From assembly GCA_951804985.1 (NCBI GenBank), contig OX638132.1, forward strand, positions 3,887,529 to 3,951,528: DNA of 64,000 nucleotides. Reading direction: 5' to 3'. The stretch is from Dryomyza anilis (taxonomy: Eukaryota > Arthropoda > Insecta > Diptera > Dryomyzidae). Below, in pieces: positions 10,853-23,900 of the stretch (positions within the stretch are counted from its first letter, which is position 1; the number at the start of each line of letters is the position of its first letter). The position numbers and the translations under genes are program-made. The notes below the pieces were generated by a model. It saw only the letters and a program-made list of their open reading frames with translations, did no database searches and was not told where the DNA came from.

Positions 10853-13126
10853 TGTTTTAAGCTCGTGGCGCATTAGTCGGAAACGTGTGGCTTATGTACG
10901 GGTGATATTTATTCGCCCATTCGTGTTTTTCGGTCGACACGCAATCGTTTTAATTGCACTCATAAACTCACAACTATCATCAGTTTGATCACTTCACAAT
11001 CACCTATCACTGATATGTTGAGTGATCGTGATTTTGATGATAAAATAACAACGACATCAATATTAGCAAATGCTCATCACTAATTATCGACAAAAATGCG
11101 TACAAAATGTTAACTAGAATTTATTTTAATTGTAGATTATTTAATTACATATCATATATTGTGAAATTAGTGAAATTATACATAATTAAAAATTACAGAA
11201 TGTCACAATAATTAATTTAAAATGGGTGATTTCACAACTCCAAAAAGTTTTGCAGTAGAAAGAAGTCTTCAAAATGTATGAAGGGAATGGTCAAATTAAA
11301 TTGCTCTGGACAATAAGCTGGTAATCCATATTATTTTTCTTCTGATATAAAAACATTTAAAAATTGAAAATGTCGCACAAATAAGTTAACGTAAAAAAAA
11401 CAAAGATGTTTACCACAAGTATTACAGGCCTAAACGTCAATATACTTGCATATTACTTAGATCGTCTTTGAGACAAACATCTTTGAAATATGCAAGAAAT
11501 ACGATAAATATTGTTAAAATCAGCTTTCAAATTTATGATTACTTATAGCAAAAATAAATTAAACATCATACAAATATAAAAATGCTTGAGGAATACTTGG
11601 AAAAGATACTCCATAAGGATTCTCTCAGTTAGTTTTATCGAATTGAAATAGAAATGGTTTGTATTTATTTTAGAAATACATTGTTATAAATCGTCATAGC
11701 ATTTGTAAAGCCTCCGACCGTAAAATTGTAAAACAATTAAGTCTTCTTAGCGAATGAACAAAGTCCGGCTGGCTGTCATCAAGGTGAACTCTAAAATGAA
11801 ACACTTTTCCGTCACCGGTTGAAAATTTCGATCTCAGGAAGTTTGTTTACATGTATCACTGAACTGTAATATTTTAGGTGACACCATTATATTAATTAAA
11901 CCATTAACTTAATTGGTTGTGAAGAATTCGAGCGTAGGACCTTTGTCTTTTGTTGTATTAGCCAAATGTGACAAATGAGCCAGTAGTTTTGCTGCAAATA
12001 TAGCGCAAGTCAATATGTTTGCTGTGAGGCTATGGTAAATATAACAATTTTCATTTTAATTGTCGCAAACATGTTGTATATATTTGCATGCAAGTTTATC
12101 GCATAAATATTTACTACAAGGCATTATTTTTAAACTGATTGTTGCAGCAGTCCAGTTATAATTTTTTAAATTTCACTTTTTAATTGCCAAATTTTAAATG
12201 AATTTTTATTGTTTCGATAGTATTTATGTTTATGAAATACTTGAAACATTTTATATGCTTATTCTATGCTAGTTATACTACATTATTACGGAAATGTTAT
12301 TTGTATGACCCAGAATATTATCTGAATAACACTAATTTTTATTTATTACTTTTAAATCAATAATGATTATTTATTTATATAAAAATGTAGTTAAATATTT
12401 CATTCATTCATATAGGTATTGCGTGTTTTTTTGCCGTTCTACGATATCACTTGCATTTATTATTAAATTTATTTATCATATTAATGTGAGACCCCCAAAT
12501 TAAAGTTGCACCGATATGGAAATTAATCATCAGGTTGTAGTTAAATTCAAATTACTACAATTTTGCGCTCAAATATAGTTGATTATTTATGCATTATTGC
12601 GGCATTAACTTTTTATTTTATCCATAGCGTCGTTGAACGTATGTAAAACCTCTTCCGTCCCATCAGATACGGTAACAACTTTAGAAGTTTAGTTTTCGCT
12701 TGTGGGTGAGTGGGGGCTATCAGTGTATGAAATTCCTGGGAAATTATTCTTGCTATAGAGTTTCTTTGAATTTATTACTATTTTATATTTATTAGATTTT
12801 TGATTTATATTTTAATTTCTTTGAATTTACTATTGTAGTTTGGTGTCTATGTGCACAAGAAAATACAATTTCTTTGAAATGCAGTTATTAATAAACTTTT
12901 AAACTTGTAATTATACATCATTCGAATAGTTCTTCAAAACTATCGTAGTTTAATTTGAATTATTTTACATAAGTTCGAGATAAAATCAACATTGCACACA
13001 ATTCGCAATTTTTGGAATTTTTAAAATCGATATGAATTTGCATAAACATAGACATAATGCATAAACATAAACAGAAGAGTTGTATTCTATAAAATGGGTT
13101 TACTAATAGCATTAACAAATACCGAG
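10853..13126. other. Intergenic DNA without a supported gene
   Basis: AT-rich with frequent stops in all six frames. I see no exon, RNA gene or clear repeat boundary here. Confidence 0.5.
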
Positions 13127-13276
13127 AAAGAATGGCGTATAATCATAGACAATTTAAAGTCGACTTTAAAAATAAATTCGACTTTTTTGATCAATTTTGT
13201 ATATAATAAATTATCAAAAAACCGATTTTAAATTTAAAGTTGACTTTAAAATGTCTATGATTATACGCCATTCTTT
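13127..13276. mobile_element. MITE family 3, palindromic 150-bp copy
   Basis: AAAGAATGGCGTATAATCAT at the left is mirrored by ATGATTATACGCCATTCTTT at the right, and the arms continue through CATAGACA(A/T)TTTAAAGTC. Nearly the whole element is one hairpin with a central AT-rich loop. A related copy lies at 28094-28234. Confidence 0.9.
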
Positions 13277-13360
13277 AAAATACATTCTATAAATTAAAAT
13301 TGTGAAATGAAAATGTATTAATTAATTATATTCTAGCACTTCTAATTTTGAATTTTATAG

Positions 13361-13784
13361 TTAGTGTATTCACAGTTCGTCGTATTTTAGTCTGATATTC
13401 GAACCATGTAGTATATATACGACACAATAACACAGAAACGTCAATTTGTTGTTGCATCCCTTATAAAAGTGAAATAACACAAGTGTTGTATTTAAGAGTA
13501 GCCCTGAGGCATGTTTTTGGTGTCGTATTTTGTGAAATGAAGAAAAATTGTGAAATTGAAGACAACTCGTGCACATAAAATATTAATTTATTTGTTTTTC
13601 TTTTCAAATTGAGGAATATTTATGATAATTTCAAAAAATTCAAATTTAATAAGGCTCAGCTACATTTATTTTACGAAATATTTTAATAAACAAAAAAGTG
13701 GTACTCACAGTTCAACAGTTCAAATGCCGTACTGTCGTATTCGTACAATGTCATACCAATAACATGAAACTGTGAATACGCTAA
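13361..13784. mobile_element. MITE family 2, copy 3 (uninterrupted)
   Basis: The ends TTAGTGTATTCACAGTTCGT and ACTGTGAATACGCTAA are inverted repeats. At 424 bp it is the only copy without an insertion and serves as the reference for the nested copies at 7510 and 9797. Confidence 0.85.
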
Positions 13785-13982
13785 GTGTTATATTTACTTG
13801 GATGTAAATTTTTAAATTAAGCTTTGAACGAGAGTCTGACATTCCGTCATTGCTCATTTCCACTCTCTATTACTAACCATAGATCTTTGTTGTAATTCTT
13901 AACCCAAATTAATGACAACAGCATGAACGATTTTTAAAAGTCTCACTTTATTTCTCGGTGTACTTATGAATTCTGGTAGATA

Positions 13983-14754
13983 CATTCAAAATAAAACCTG
14001 CATAAAATACACGAAATCGTTCGTGTATTTTACGAAAAAATTCGTGAAATTTATCCACGAAATATTTCGTACAATACACAAAAGAACATTCGTAAATTTA
14101 TGATTAAATTACGTATGTTTATTGTTTATTTTACGAAACTCTTCGTAGATTTTATCTACAAAAGCCATTCGTACATAATACGAAATATTCGTAATTTATT
14201 GAATATGTGTGTACTTTTTTACGAATATGTTCGTACATTTTACGAAAGTATTCGTACTTTTGACGATAGTATTCGTACATTTATAAAACACTTTTGACAC
14301 AAAAAGAACTAACACAAACCACATTTTAAAACTCTTCATACTTTATAATTATCTGTTTGCGACCATGATACAAATTTAAATAAAATGCAGCTCCAAGTTG
14401 CTATTTGACGCAACTGATTTCTGTTTTTACTAATGATTCGTAAAAAACACGAATGTTTCGTAAAATTCTATATATAGCCTCAACATTTACGAAAGTTTAG
14501 TAATTTATTCGTAAAATGTAAAGATCATTCGTAAAAAAAATAATATAACGAAAAATTCGTAATTTAAACGAAATATTCGTAATTTTGTTGTTGTTTTAAT
14601 TTTACAAATATATTGATTCGTAATATATACTAATCGTTCGTAAAACATAGAAATCACAATTATTTCGTGTATTCTACGAATTATTCGTGTATTTTACGAA
14701 ATTAAAAATTACGAAAAAATATTTCGTAAAATGTCCTAGAAATTATTTTGAGTG
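13983..14754. mobile_element. Inverted-repeat element built of TACGAA/TTCGTA words
   Basis: The ends CATTCAAAATAAA and TTATTTTGAGTG are near-inverted and flanked by TA on both sides. The interior contains dozens of short palindromic words of the form ATTCGTA...TTTTACGAA on both strands, which gives it a strongly self-complementary, multi-hairpin structure. No coding capacity; the plus-strand open frame at 14100-14297 is a repeat translation. It ends about 180 bp past the stop of gene B. Confidence 0.75.
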
Positions 14755-14767
14755 TATATTCAAACTT

Positions 14768-14773
14768 TTTATT
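14768..14773 (-). terminator. Candidate polyadenylation signal of gene B
   Basis: AATAAA on the minus strand, about 160 bases downstream of the gene B stop codon and just before the TACGAA element. In so AT-rich a region such hexamers arise by chance, so position is the main support. Confidence 0.35.
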
Positions 14774-14934
14774 CAATTTAAATTTCCATAAATAAAACAA
14801 TTTTTCTGTTTTTAGTTTTAGATATAATTTATATTCTTTGAGTAATGAATTCAATGCTTAATCTAAGCTTAAACTTAAATTTAATTTAATTTTCTTAAAA
14901 AGTAAAACGTAATGCTAAAAACACACCAAATGCT

Positions 14935-17900
14935 CTATTGCAAACTGACCCATTCCTCGAGTGGAATCTTGGCAAATAGACGATCCATAAAATTGCGTAT
15001 GACCACCGTCAATTTAGTGCGCAGGGCAGGCTTCATTTCCTTGAGCAGTTCCTGGGCGTTCGAATTGATGAAGAGATTCAAAGCGGCTTCTGCAGGATTT
15101 TAAGAAACAATTCGTGGATTAAATAAATTTTACATATATGTGCAAAATAAAAATATATATTTAAAATATAAATCAGAAAGAATTATAACTTTAACAGGAC
15201 TTATTATAACTTTTTTTGTCAACTGATATTTATATTTAACATATACTATTCCAATTCGAATAGAAAATAAAACTGTAGTGAACATATATTTTCCAAATGC
15301 AGATGCAAATATAGAAAAGGTAATACTATGCATAGGTAATATTTAAAGAGCAATTATAGTAACAGGTCCTGGGGGTGAATTAACACTTAATAGATACCGC
15401 AGTTATAGATCTAAAGGTATTTATGGTGCGTTAATACACCACTTTTCATGACAACGCGGTGTTAAAGTCATCGGTAGGTTTCATACAAGAAAAAAAAAAT
15501 CTACGTAAATATAGCAACCTATTTTAATTGCATTTATTAATAAATTTTACAATCAAATTCAGTAATTTAATGAAAACATTTGCTATTCTTCGTTAAATCA
15601 ACAATTCCGTTTGCTAATATGAATATTTGTCCGTCAATTCAGCAAATTAATTAGTCGGCGCAGTTTCAGCAATTATATTTGCTAAAACTGCGCAGACTAA
15701 ATTATTTGCTGCATTGACGTACAAATATTCATATTAACGAACGCAATTACTTATATAACGAACAAAAGCAAATGTTTTCATTGAATTAGTGAATTTAATT
15801 GGTGGATTGATTAATGAATGCTATTAATATCGATTGCTATATTTACGTAGATTATTTTGTCTGTGCAGAACTAAAACAGTTTAATATAATTTCCCGTGGG
15901 TAGCTTAATGCAGAACTTATAACCATTTCACAAAGTATTTACCTATATTTATTTTTGAATTATATTTAACTACTTATTAATGCTTGTATTTAACCTATTG
16001 TGTAAACTGTTATTAAGAGTAATTTACAATTAAGCGTCAATATATGTAAATAATTGGAAATGTGACTTAATATATGATATTAGAAATAGTTATACATAGT
16101 AAGTATGAGTACCTCAATAAAATTTAAATGAATATAGTATTATATTTATATAAAGTATTAGCATAAATTGAAATGAGTATAGAATAGGGTTAAATATAAT
16201 TAAAATTTTCATTAATACTCACGTATCACCGAATTGCCATTGGCAATATTATCGACACCCATTTGTATTTCCTTGACATTAAAGTCCATTTTCACCTGAT
16301 CGGTGGTCAGATAAGTGCGTCCATCCTCGCCCTCATGTGGCAGGGCCTTGAAATAGATCTTCGCTTTGACGCCCTCTGTAAAGTAAATATTACGGTTTAA
16401 ATAAATAAAATTACTTCAATTTGCAGAGCCTACCATATTCGCCCCAGTAGTCGCCGGCGCCAGAGGCTTTAACCAAAATAAGAACGCCTGTGGAGCGGTA
16501 CTGTGCCTTAACCCTGATGCGTGGTATTTCGCAGGTCAATTGGAATTGCAACGTTTCCAGATCGGAACTGAATATAAAAAGAAAATAAATTATTTTAATT
16601 AAAAAAATCTTTAGATAAACAACGAAAAAAATTAAAAAGATAGAATTCAATTCTGACGACTAGTGTTGCTTTAATAGCGATCAATATTACAATTTGACAG
16701 CTCAATGTCTCCAAAACTCAGCTGCAGAAAATTCAATTGACTGCATTTTCACAACCTTGTCGTAAATAATACACGCGATCCAAAGAAAAAAAAACTCCAC
16801 TGACGTCGAGATTATATGCGATTAATTTCACTGCAATGTCTTGTAATCATAACTTGAAAAAGAATCAAATAAACAATTCGAAAACCTTGAAATTTTATAA
16901 AAATAAAACAAATCAAACAACTAAACGTCAACTAAAGTCCATACTAAAGTCAAATTAAGTGCCTACAACACGCGACTCAAGTTTAACTAACAACAATTTT
17001 GCTAATCAAACTACCAAAAAAAAAAACAAAAAATATTTTATTTAATTCACTGGCCTCACGTATGCCAACGTTTGGATTCAATAGCAAAGTCACCAAAAGT
17101 CGCAAAACTTGTCCAAACGCCAAAAGGCCAAATTGAAGTGGTCTGGGTTGTTGGCTGCCAATGCGCCCAAATACAAAATTAGCCGGCTTTGTAATTTGGC
17201 CAGCACTCAGTCGCATGTTTCGGCAGTCAATATCAGTATAGATTTTTTTGAAAGATCTACATGAAGGAATAATTTATTGAAAATTTGTATATTCATTTTC
17301 AACTTTATGTTCAACAAAAATAAAATAAAAATACTTTATTGATGGAAATCTTTCATTTGAAAAAATGGTAAGTTTTGAAAAAACAGTTTAATGTTCAAAT
17401 TCATAACTCTTTCTTGTGAATCTGTTTGGGTCTGTCATATGTTCACTGTCATGCCAAAGGTCGAAAGTGCATTTTTAAAAATGTTGGTAAATCAAATTTT
17501 AAAGTTTGAAGTGCTTTAAAAATTAGTAAAATTTTGTTTATTTTTTTTAATTTTTATCTGTTATTTGGGTTTATTCATTAATTAATATAATGTATATATC
17601 TTTGGATTTGAACAACTTACTGAATTATAAATATGGATTTTGTGAGGCTATATCCTGACCAAAACGGAAATATTTTTGTTTTTTATGCTATTACTCTTTA
17701 TTGGTGCAAGATAAAATAGTGGTGTAAAGGTATTAATTGTTTGTTTTTAAAGCACCTATCATTATGACAAAATATTTTGACAAACATTAATTTGCCATTT
17801 TTTATTTGCAAGATGAATGTTTGGCAAAATATTTTTAAGTAATGATGCCAAACGATAGATGCTGTAAAAGCAAACAATTAATACCTTTATACCATTATTT

Positions 17901-20900
17901 TATCTTGCACCAATAAAGAGTTATAGTAAAAAAACGAAGAAATTGGAAAAATTTAAATTCCTGTCATGCCAAAAGGGCGAATCGAAGCAAGATAAAATAG
18001 GGATGTAAGGGCATTAATTGGTTGCACCTATCGATTGGCATCATTATTAAAAATTATTTTAATAAAAATTGCCAAAGATTTTTCTCTCAAATGATAAAAA
18101 TTCAAAAAAATATTTAAAAATAATGATGATGATCGATAGTTGCTTTAAAATCAAACAATTAATGCCTTTACACCACTATACCAATAAAAAGTTATGGCAA
18201 AAAAACGAAAAGATTCGCCTTTTTGGCATTACAAAATTTTCAATTTTTCGAATTCGACTTTTTGGTTTTGTCTTTTACGGCTAGAAATATCCAACAAAAC
18301 TACACACGAATTTGACACAGTATACTTGAGGCAAAACTATATTCAAAAATGTAAAAAACGTAAATGTCCAAAATACCATACCCAAAAAAAAATTCCCTCA
18401 AATCCCATTAAAATTGGTCAATAGGACAATTATTGAAAAAAAAATTCCGATTAAAATAATAATTTATCCTATTGACTATTTTCAATAGTAAAAAACTATT
18501 ATTTATATAGTATTTTTTTCTGGGTCGACGACACTTACGAAAACCCACACTTTTCAATTTTCTTACGAAAACAGCGCGTTTTCACAGAACTAGTCCTCAA
18601 AATCTTTTTAATTTAATTTAATTTTTTTTTTGTTTAACTAATTTATATTTATTTCTTTTTTATTGTTACTTCTTTATATATTTTAAATTTTATTATTTTA
18701 TTTTACATTATATTTTATTTTACCTTCTCCTTCATGCATTCACATTTCACTAATGATTCCCCCCATTCATGCGTGCATTACAATAACTTGGAAGACATAA
18801 TGTATCAATACAGTATCGAAAAACAGTCTACGAATTATAGATGTATTAGTTCCAGCGAGAAAATAAGTTTCGTGTCAATGGCGCCAAGTTTTTCGCTTGA
18901 CTAGTGACATGTTTAGTATGGACACAATCCGTCTCCTCATGCAGGCATTTAGACCTATCACAGAACTGGTCTTCAAGATCCTGTCCATAGTTGGTTCCAA
19001 TGGTATCAGTCACGTGATAGTCAGTTTTAGAGCAATTGACACAATTTTCTCGCAGGGTAGTCTCTGAACTCTAAAAATAACTCATATACCTTCCTTACTG
19101 TTTTTTTTTATATTTCCATATTGAAAATTATCACTTCAGCGCTTACCATCGATTAACTTTAACTGATAGTTAAAAGTTGTATGCAACCGTCCGTTAATCT
19201 CGTAATATTTATTAATAAAAATGTAAATGACTTCAATTGAAGGGAGTTCAGTAGCTCGTTTGTGTATTTGTTTCCGATCGCAGTTGTCGACTACTTTGTC
19301 GATTTGACGTCATTTTCATTTTTAATGTTTCTGTAAAATATTAAACGTTTGAATCGTTTCATTTTGACATGTTCGAATTTCACTTTAGTAGGAATTTACT
19401 CACAAAACTGTTTCTACAAATAAATCGAATCGTTTGTATTTCTCACTAGCTTTTGACTTGGTGAGAAGCCTCTCGACTTTAAAAATGATTGATATTTGGT
19501 TGGAAAATATATTATTTTTTTAATTTTCATAAACTAAAGCGCAGAGATATGGCTTAAAAGCTGATGCAGCCAACACAGACGAGTGGGCAAGGGACAATTC
19601 ACATCAAAATATACTAGAAAAGAACACTGTGTTGTTTGCAAGTGAATTGAATGCCATGGGAGGTGCAACTTACAATCGTTTCCATAAATGACGAGACTTT
19701 TACAAAAGGTAACTTGCAGCATCTTTGGTGAGCCGAAATAACTTTATAAATCACGAATCGGAAATAAGAAATGGGCACGCCGAGTCCTTTAACCGACGCC
19801 TCTTAAAACGCATCATATTGAATACGAATTCAATTGCGTATTGTTTTATACATAATTTTTATAAAATTTGCTTTAAATATTTTGTAAATAACTGATAAAA
19901 CAGATATCACTTGTTCAAATTTCACAAGTTTCTTTTCGATTTTTGTGCTAGTTTCAAATAAGACCGTTTTAAACAATAATGGAACGAAACGACGTGACGT
20001 CACAGAAATTTGTCGAATATGTAACAGAAACGAGCTACAGCTATAAATAATAATAAATACCTATAATTTAACAATAAATTTTAATTTCATTAAAAATCCA
20101 CTTGGTGTTCAAAAAGTGTAGAGTGCAACAAAAACTGGAAATATTTCGAAGTAAAAAAAAATTATGATAACAGTATATGGAATAATAAATGCATTTCAAA
20201 AGTGAATACAAAAGAATTTGGGTTAATGTAGTAGAACAAAGCCGGTTTGGAGAATAAGAATAAAAGACAATCAAAACAGTCGTACAATTCTGAACTTTCT
20301 CGAAAGCATTCCATATGTATTTTGGATTCTGAAATTTTAGCCGATACAACTTTCTTTGTAAACATTCAAAGCTGTGTCTTGCATATAAAAATTTAAATTT
20401 AACGATCGCGACTGTAATAAAAATATTTTTGTTTTACCTTAAATTTTTTTTTTGAGGCTACTAAAATCATTATGAAAAACAAATTATTATTCCATGCACA
20501 TTTCGCACAAAAACAACAATAATAATTATAATAATCACACCAGTCAGTACGTCTAATAACGACGACCATCTATGGTACTCACCGCACATTAGTCACCGTA
20601 ATGTTGCTCACACCATAGGCCTGAATATTGCGGAAGAGCGCACGATAACCATCGGGTCCACTGCCTAACATGATGCCGATTTCATCAATGATCACCGGTT
20701 CGATCTGTAGTCAAGACGTATGGTTGAGAGGTATCAATTATTTTAACTTTGGCACACACTCACCTCATAAATCTCAAGTTCAGGAATACCCTGGCGTAGA
20801 TAATGCACCAATTTGTTGCCATTGTCACGTAAACATTCGTTGATTTGCTCCTCGTCGCTGGGGCACTGCTCAAGATAATAGGCTGTGGAAATTATATTCA

Positions 20901-23900
20901 ATATGTTATTGTAAATCAAATTATAATTCAAAATTGTAATAATCGTGTTAAATTTTATGTTTAACATTACGCACAGATAAAAAATTGTTTAGAGCAAACA
21001 TACATATGATTGCAAATTTAGTGAACATAAGTGTATTTTAAAAAAATGTCTATAGGAATATTCCATTTTAAATCAAGGAAAAAAGGAATTTTAGACGTCA
21101 TCCTCTTGAAATTGCTAAAATTTTGCATAAATGTTCTCTCATACCAAACTAAGACAAATTCAAAATTATGACCCTCTAGCTTATGTGGTTCCCGAAATAT
21201 GACGGCTTAAAAATGAAAAACTATAAAAAAACTAACACAAAGGTTTTTTTTACATTTAGAACGTAGTTTTTCGTCAAGTATACTATGCCAATATCCTGTG
21301 TGGTTTTGTTGGATATTTCTAGCCACAAAAGACAAAACCAAAAGGGCGAATTCGAAAAATTGAATATGTTGTCATGCTATAAGGGCAAATCTTTTCGTTT
21401 TTTTGCCATAACTTTTTATTGGCATAAGATAAAATAGTAGTGTAAAGGCAGTAATTTTTTGTTTTTAAAGCACCTATCGATCATCATCATTATTTTAAAA
21501 TATTTGTTTGAATTTTTATCATTTGCTAGAAAAATGTTTGGCATTTTTTTTAAATAATGCCAATCGATAGATGCTTTAAAATCAAACAATTAATGCCTCT
21601 ACCTCACTATTTTATCTTGCACCAATAAAGAGTTATAGCAAAAAAATGAAAAGATTCGCCTCTTTGGCATTTGGCCTCTTTTCATTTTTTCCAATTTATT
21701 CGTTTTTTGCTATTACTCTTTAGTGGTGCAAGACAAAATAGTATTGTTTGTTTTTAGATCATGTGATAATGGCCTTTATATTTTGGAAAAAAAAATATTT
21801 CATATGTCGCTGTACGTGCGACACTTTTTTTTAACAAAATGATATAACTTCAATACAAATCGGTGAATTTCGTTGATTTTTTTTTTACTAAATAAAAAAA
21901 ATATCAAGGTATGCATTACCAAATGTCTTCTATGGATTTACAAAAAAATTGTAGATATATTTATAAATCGACCATTTCATGGAAATTTTTGACATGTGAT
22001 TTTTCAAAATCTGGATCCGATATCGGTTTGATTTATTTTTTTAATTTTCATGACATTCATAGTGATCTGAAATAAGTTAGTGCGAATAAAGGGATATCGC
22101 TTGCAGTCCTTTGAATAAATTTACAAAAAAAGTCACAAATGTATGAAATTAGATTAAAAATGGTAATTTTGCCATGTAATCCGGGAAAAATATCGGGATG
22201 ATATTTTTTTTTTATTTTTTTACCATGTTAATTGTGATTAGAAAAAAGTTAGCATGAATTAAGGATATCGTTTGTGGTCCTATTTCTTTGTATCAAATAT
22301 ATGAAATTAGAATAAATATGGTAATTTTTGCTATGTAATTTCTCTTAATCCGGAAACGATGACGGCGTGATATTTTTTTATTTCTTACCACATTGATTGT
22401 GAATAGAAAAAAGTTAGTGCGAACGAATGATATCGCTTGTAGTCCTTGGAATACATTTACAAAAATAGGTATAAATATATGACATTAGAATAGAAATGAT
22501 AATTTTTGCCTTATTATTTTTTCTAATCCGAGAACGATATCGGGAAGTACTAACATTGTCTGACGTACTAATACTTTTAAAGCTAATTTTTTTTAGTTTC
22601 TTTAAAAATTTCCATATAATATTAATAAGCATTTTTCATATTTTGAATGTTTAAAGTTGTCACTAATGATTACTTTTTATTTGATGACAACAATTAGTTT
22701 AAAAAATCACACACACAAAATTAATTATAAACGTTAATGAATTTTATTAACCAACTTTTTGCACTATCATAATTTTTTATACTACTTATTGTACACACTC
22801 GCTAATTATTTGCTATAAAATGCATAACAACTTAGATTATTCTAACTAAATAATTTTTATTTAGCTGTCCTTTTGACATTTCTTACGCCATAGTTAAACT
22901 TTGGATTTAAACTATAGTTTTAAATATAATTATAAACAATATATAGTTATTTTTGTTTTTGCCGAACAACAACTTTAATTATTAAGTTTGCAAATATATC
23001 GAAGATTTTTTTTATTTATCTTCGCATTCGTTTCTATAGCCTGACAGTAAATAATGAATTTTGACATTTCCTTTTAATATCTGACAGAATGCGGTTTTGT
23101 TGCAAATTGAACATTAAACTGATGAAATTATGATGCATATTGGAATATATTAAGATTTGAATAATGCTAATTGTATCTGCACATTAATAGTAAATGTTTT
23201 ATAAAGGTTTATTTAAAATAACTAATATGTCGTATATTAAGCAAAATATTATACTTTTGAGAAGGTTCATTATACGGAAAATGTATGGGAAAACGTGTCG
23301 TCTATATGCAATCGAAGTTTTGAAAAATTACTACAATAAAACTGTTGAAAGAATTTAAAGTTTGAAAAACAAATTAAGAAAAAAAAGAAGAATTAAAAAG
23401 TAAAAGTAAATGAAATTATTCTGCCTTTTTTAACTAATGTAGATAATTTTATAGTTGGATAATGTAATGATAAAATTTCGATATGAAACTCCAAATAATT
23501 TGTTAAAAAAAAATGTATGAACAAATAAAAAGCAACTATTGGTGACATTTGTGGCATTGTTTTCGAAAATGGCTACAGTTTTATCATAATGGCTCTAGTT
23601 TTTAAGACATAGCCCACTTTTCAATTTCTCATTATTTTGCTATTCTTCTATTTTTAATATTTCAACAAATTTAGTACTTTCAGACAATCTTCGTACGGCG
23701 GAAAATGTAAGTTATCTATCCACTTAAAACCCTTGAATGCGTAGCGTTGGATTTTTTCTATATTCAATACGTAAAATGCACCTTGTTGAAAGGAGACTTC
23801 AAGTATTTTCATATTTAAATTAACCAATGTTTAAATATTTTACTTTCAATCATAATTAATTTACTTTCAACTGCATTGGTATAGGTAACGAAAAACATTC

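Noticed and set aside
13370..13576. Minus-strand open frame
   Set aside because: Lies entirely in MITE family 2 copy 3; the matching region of the other copies is not conserved as protein.
14912..15103. Plus-strand open frame
   Set aside because: Antisense shadow of gene B exon 6 (14935-15089).
19534..19722. Minus-strand 62-codon frame starting MLQVTFCKSL
   Set aside because: No signal peptide, domain or supporting exon; a donor-like GTAAGT inside it would cut the frame after 16 residues.
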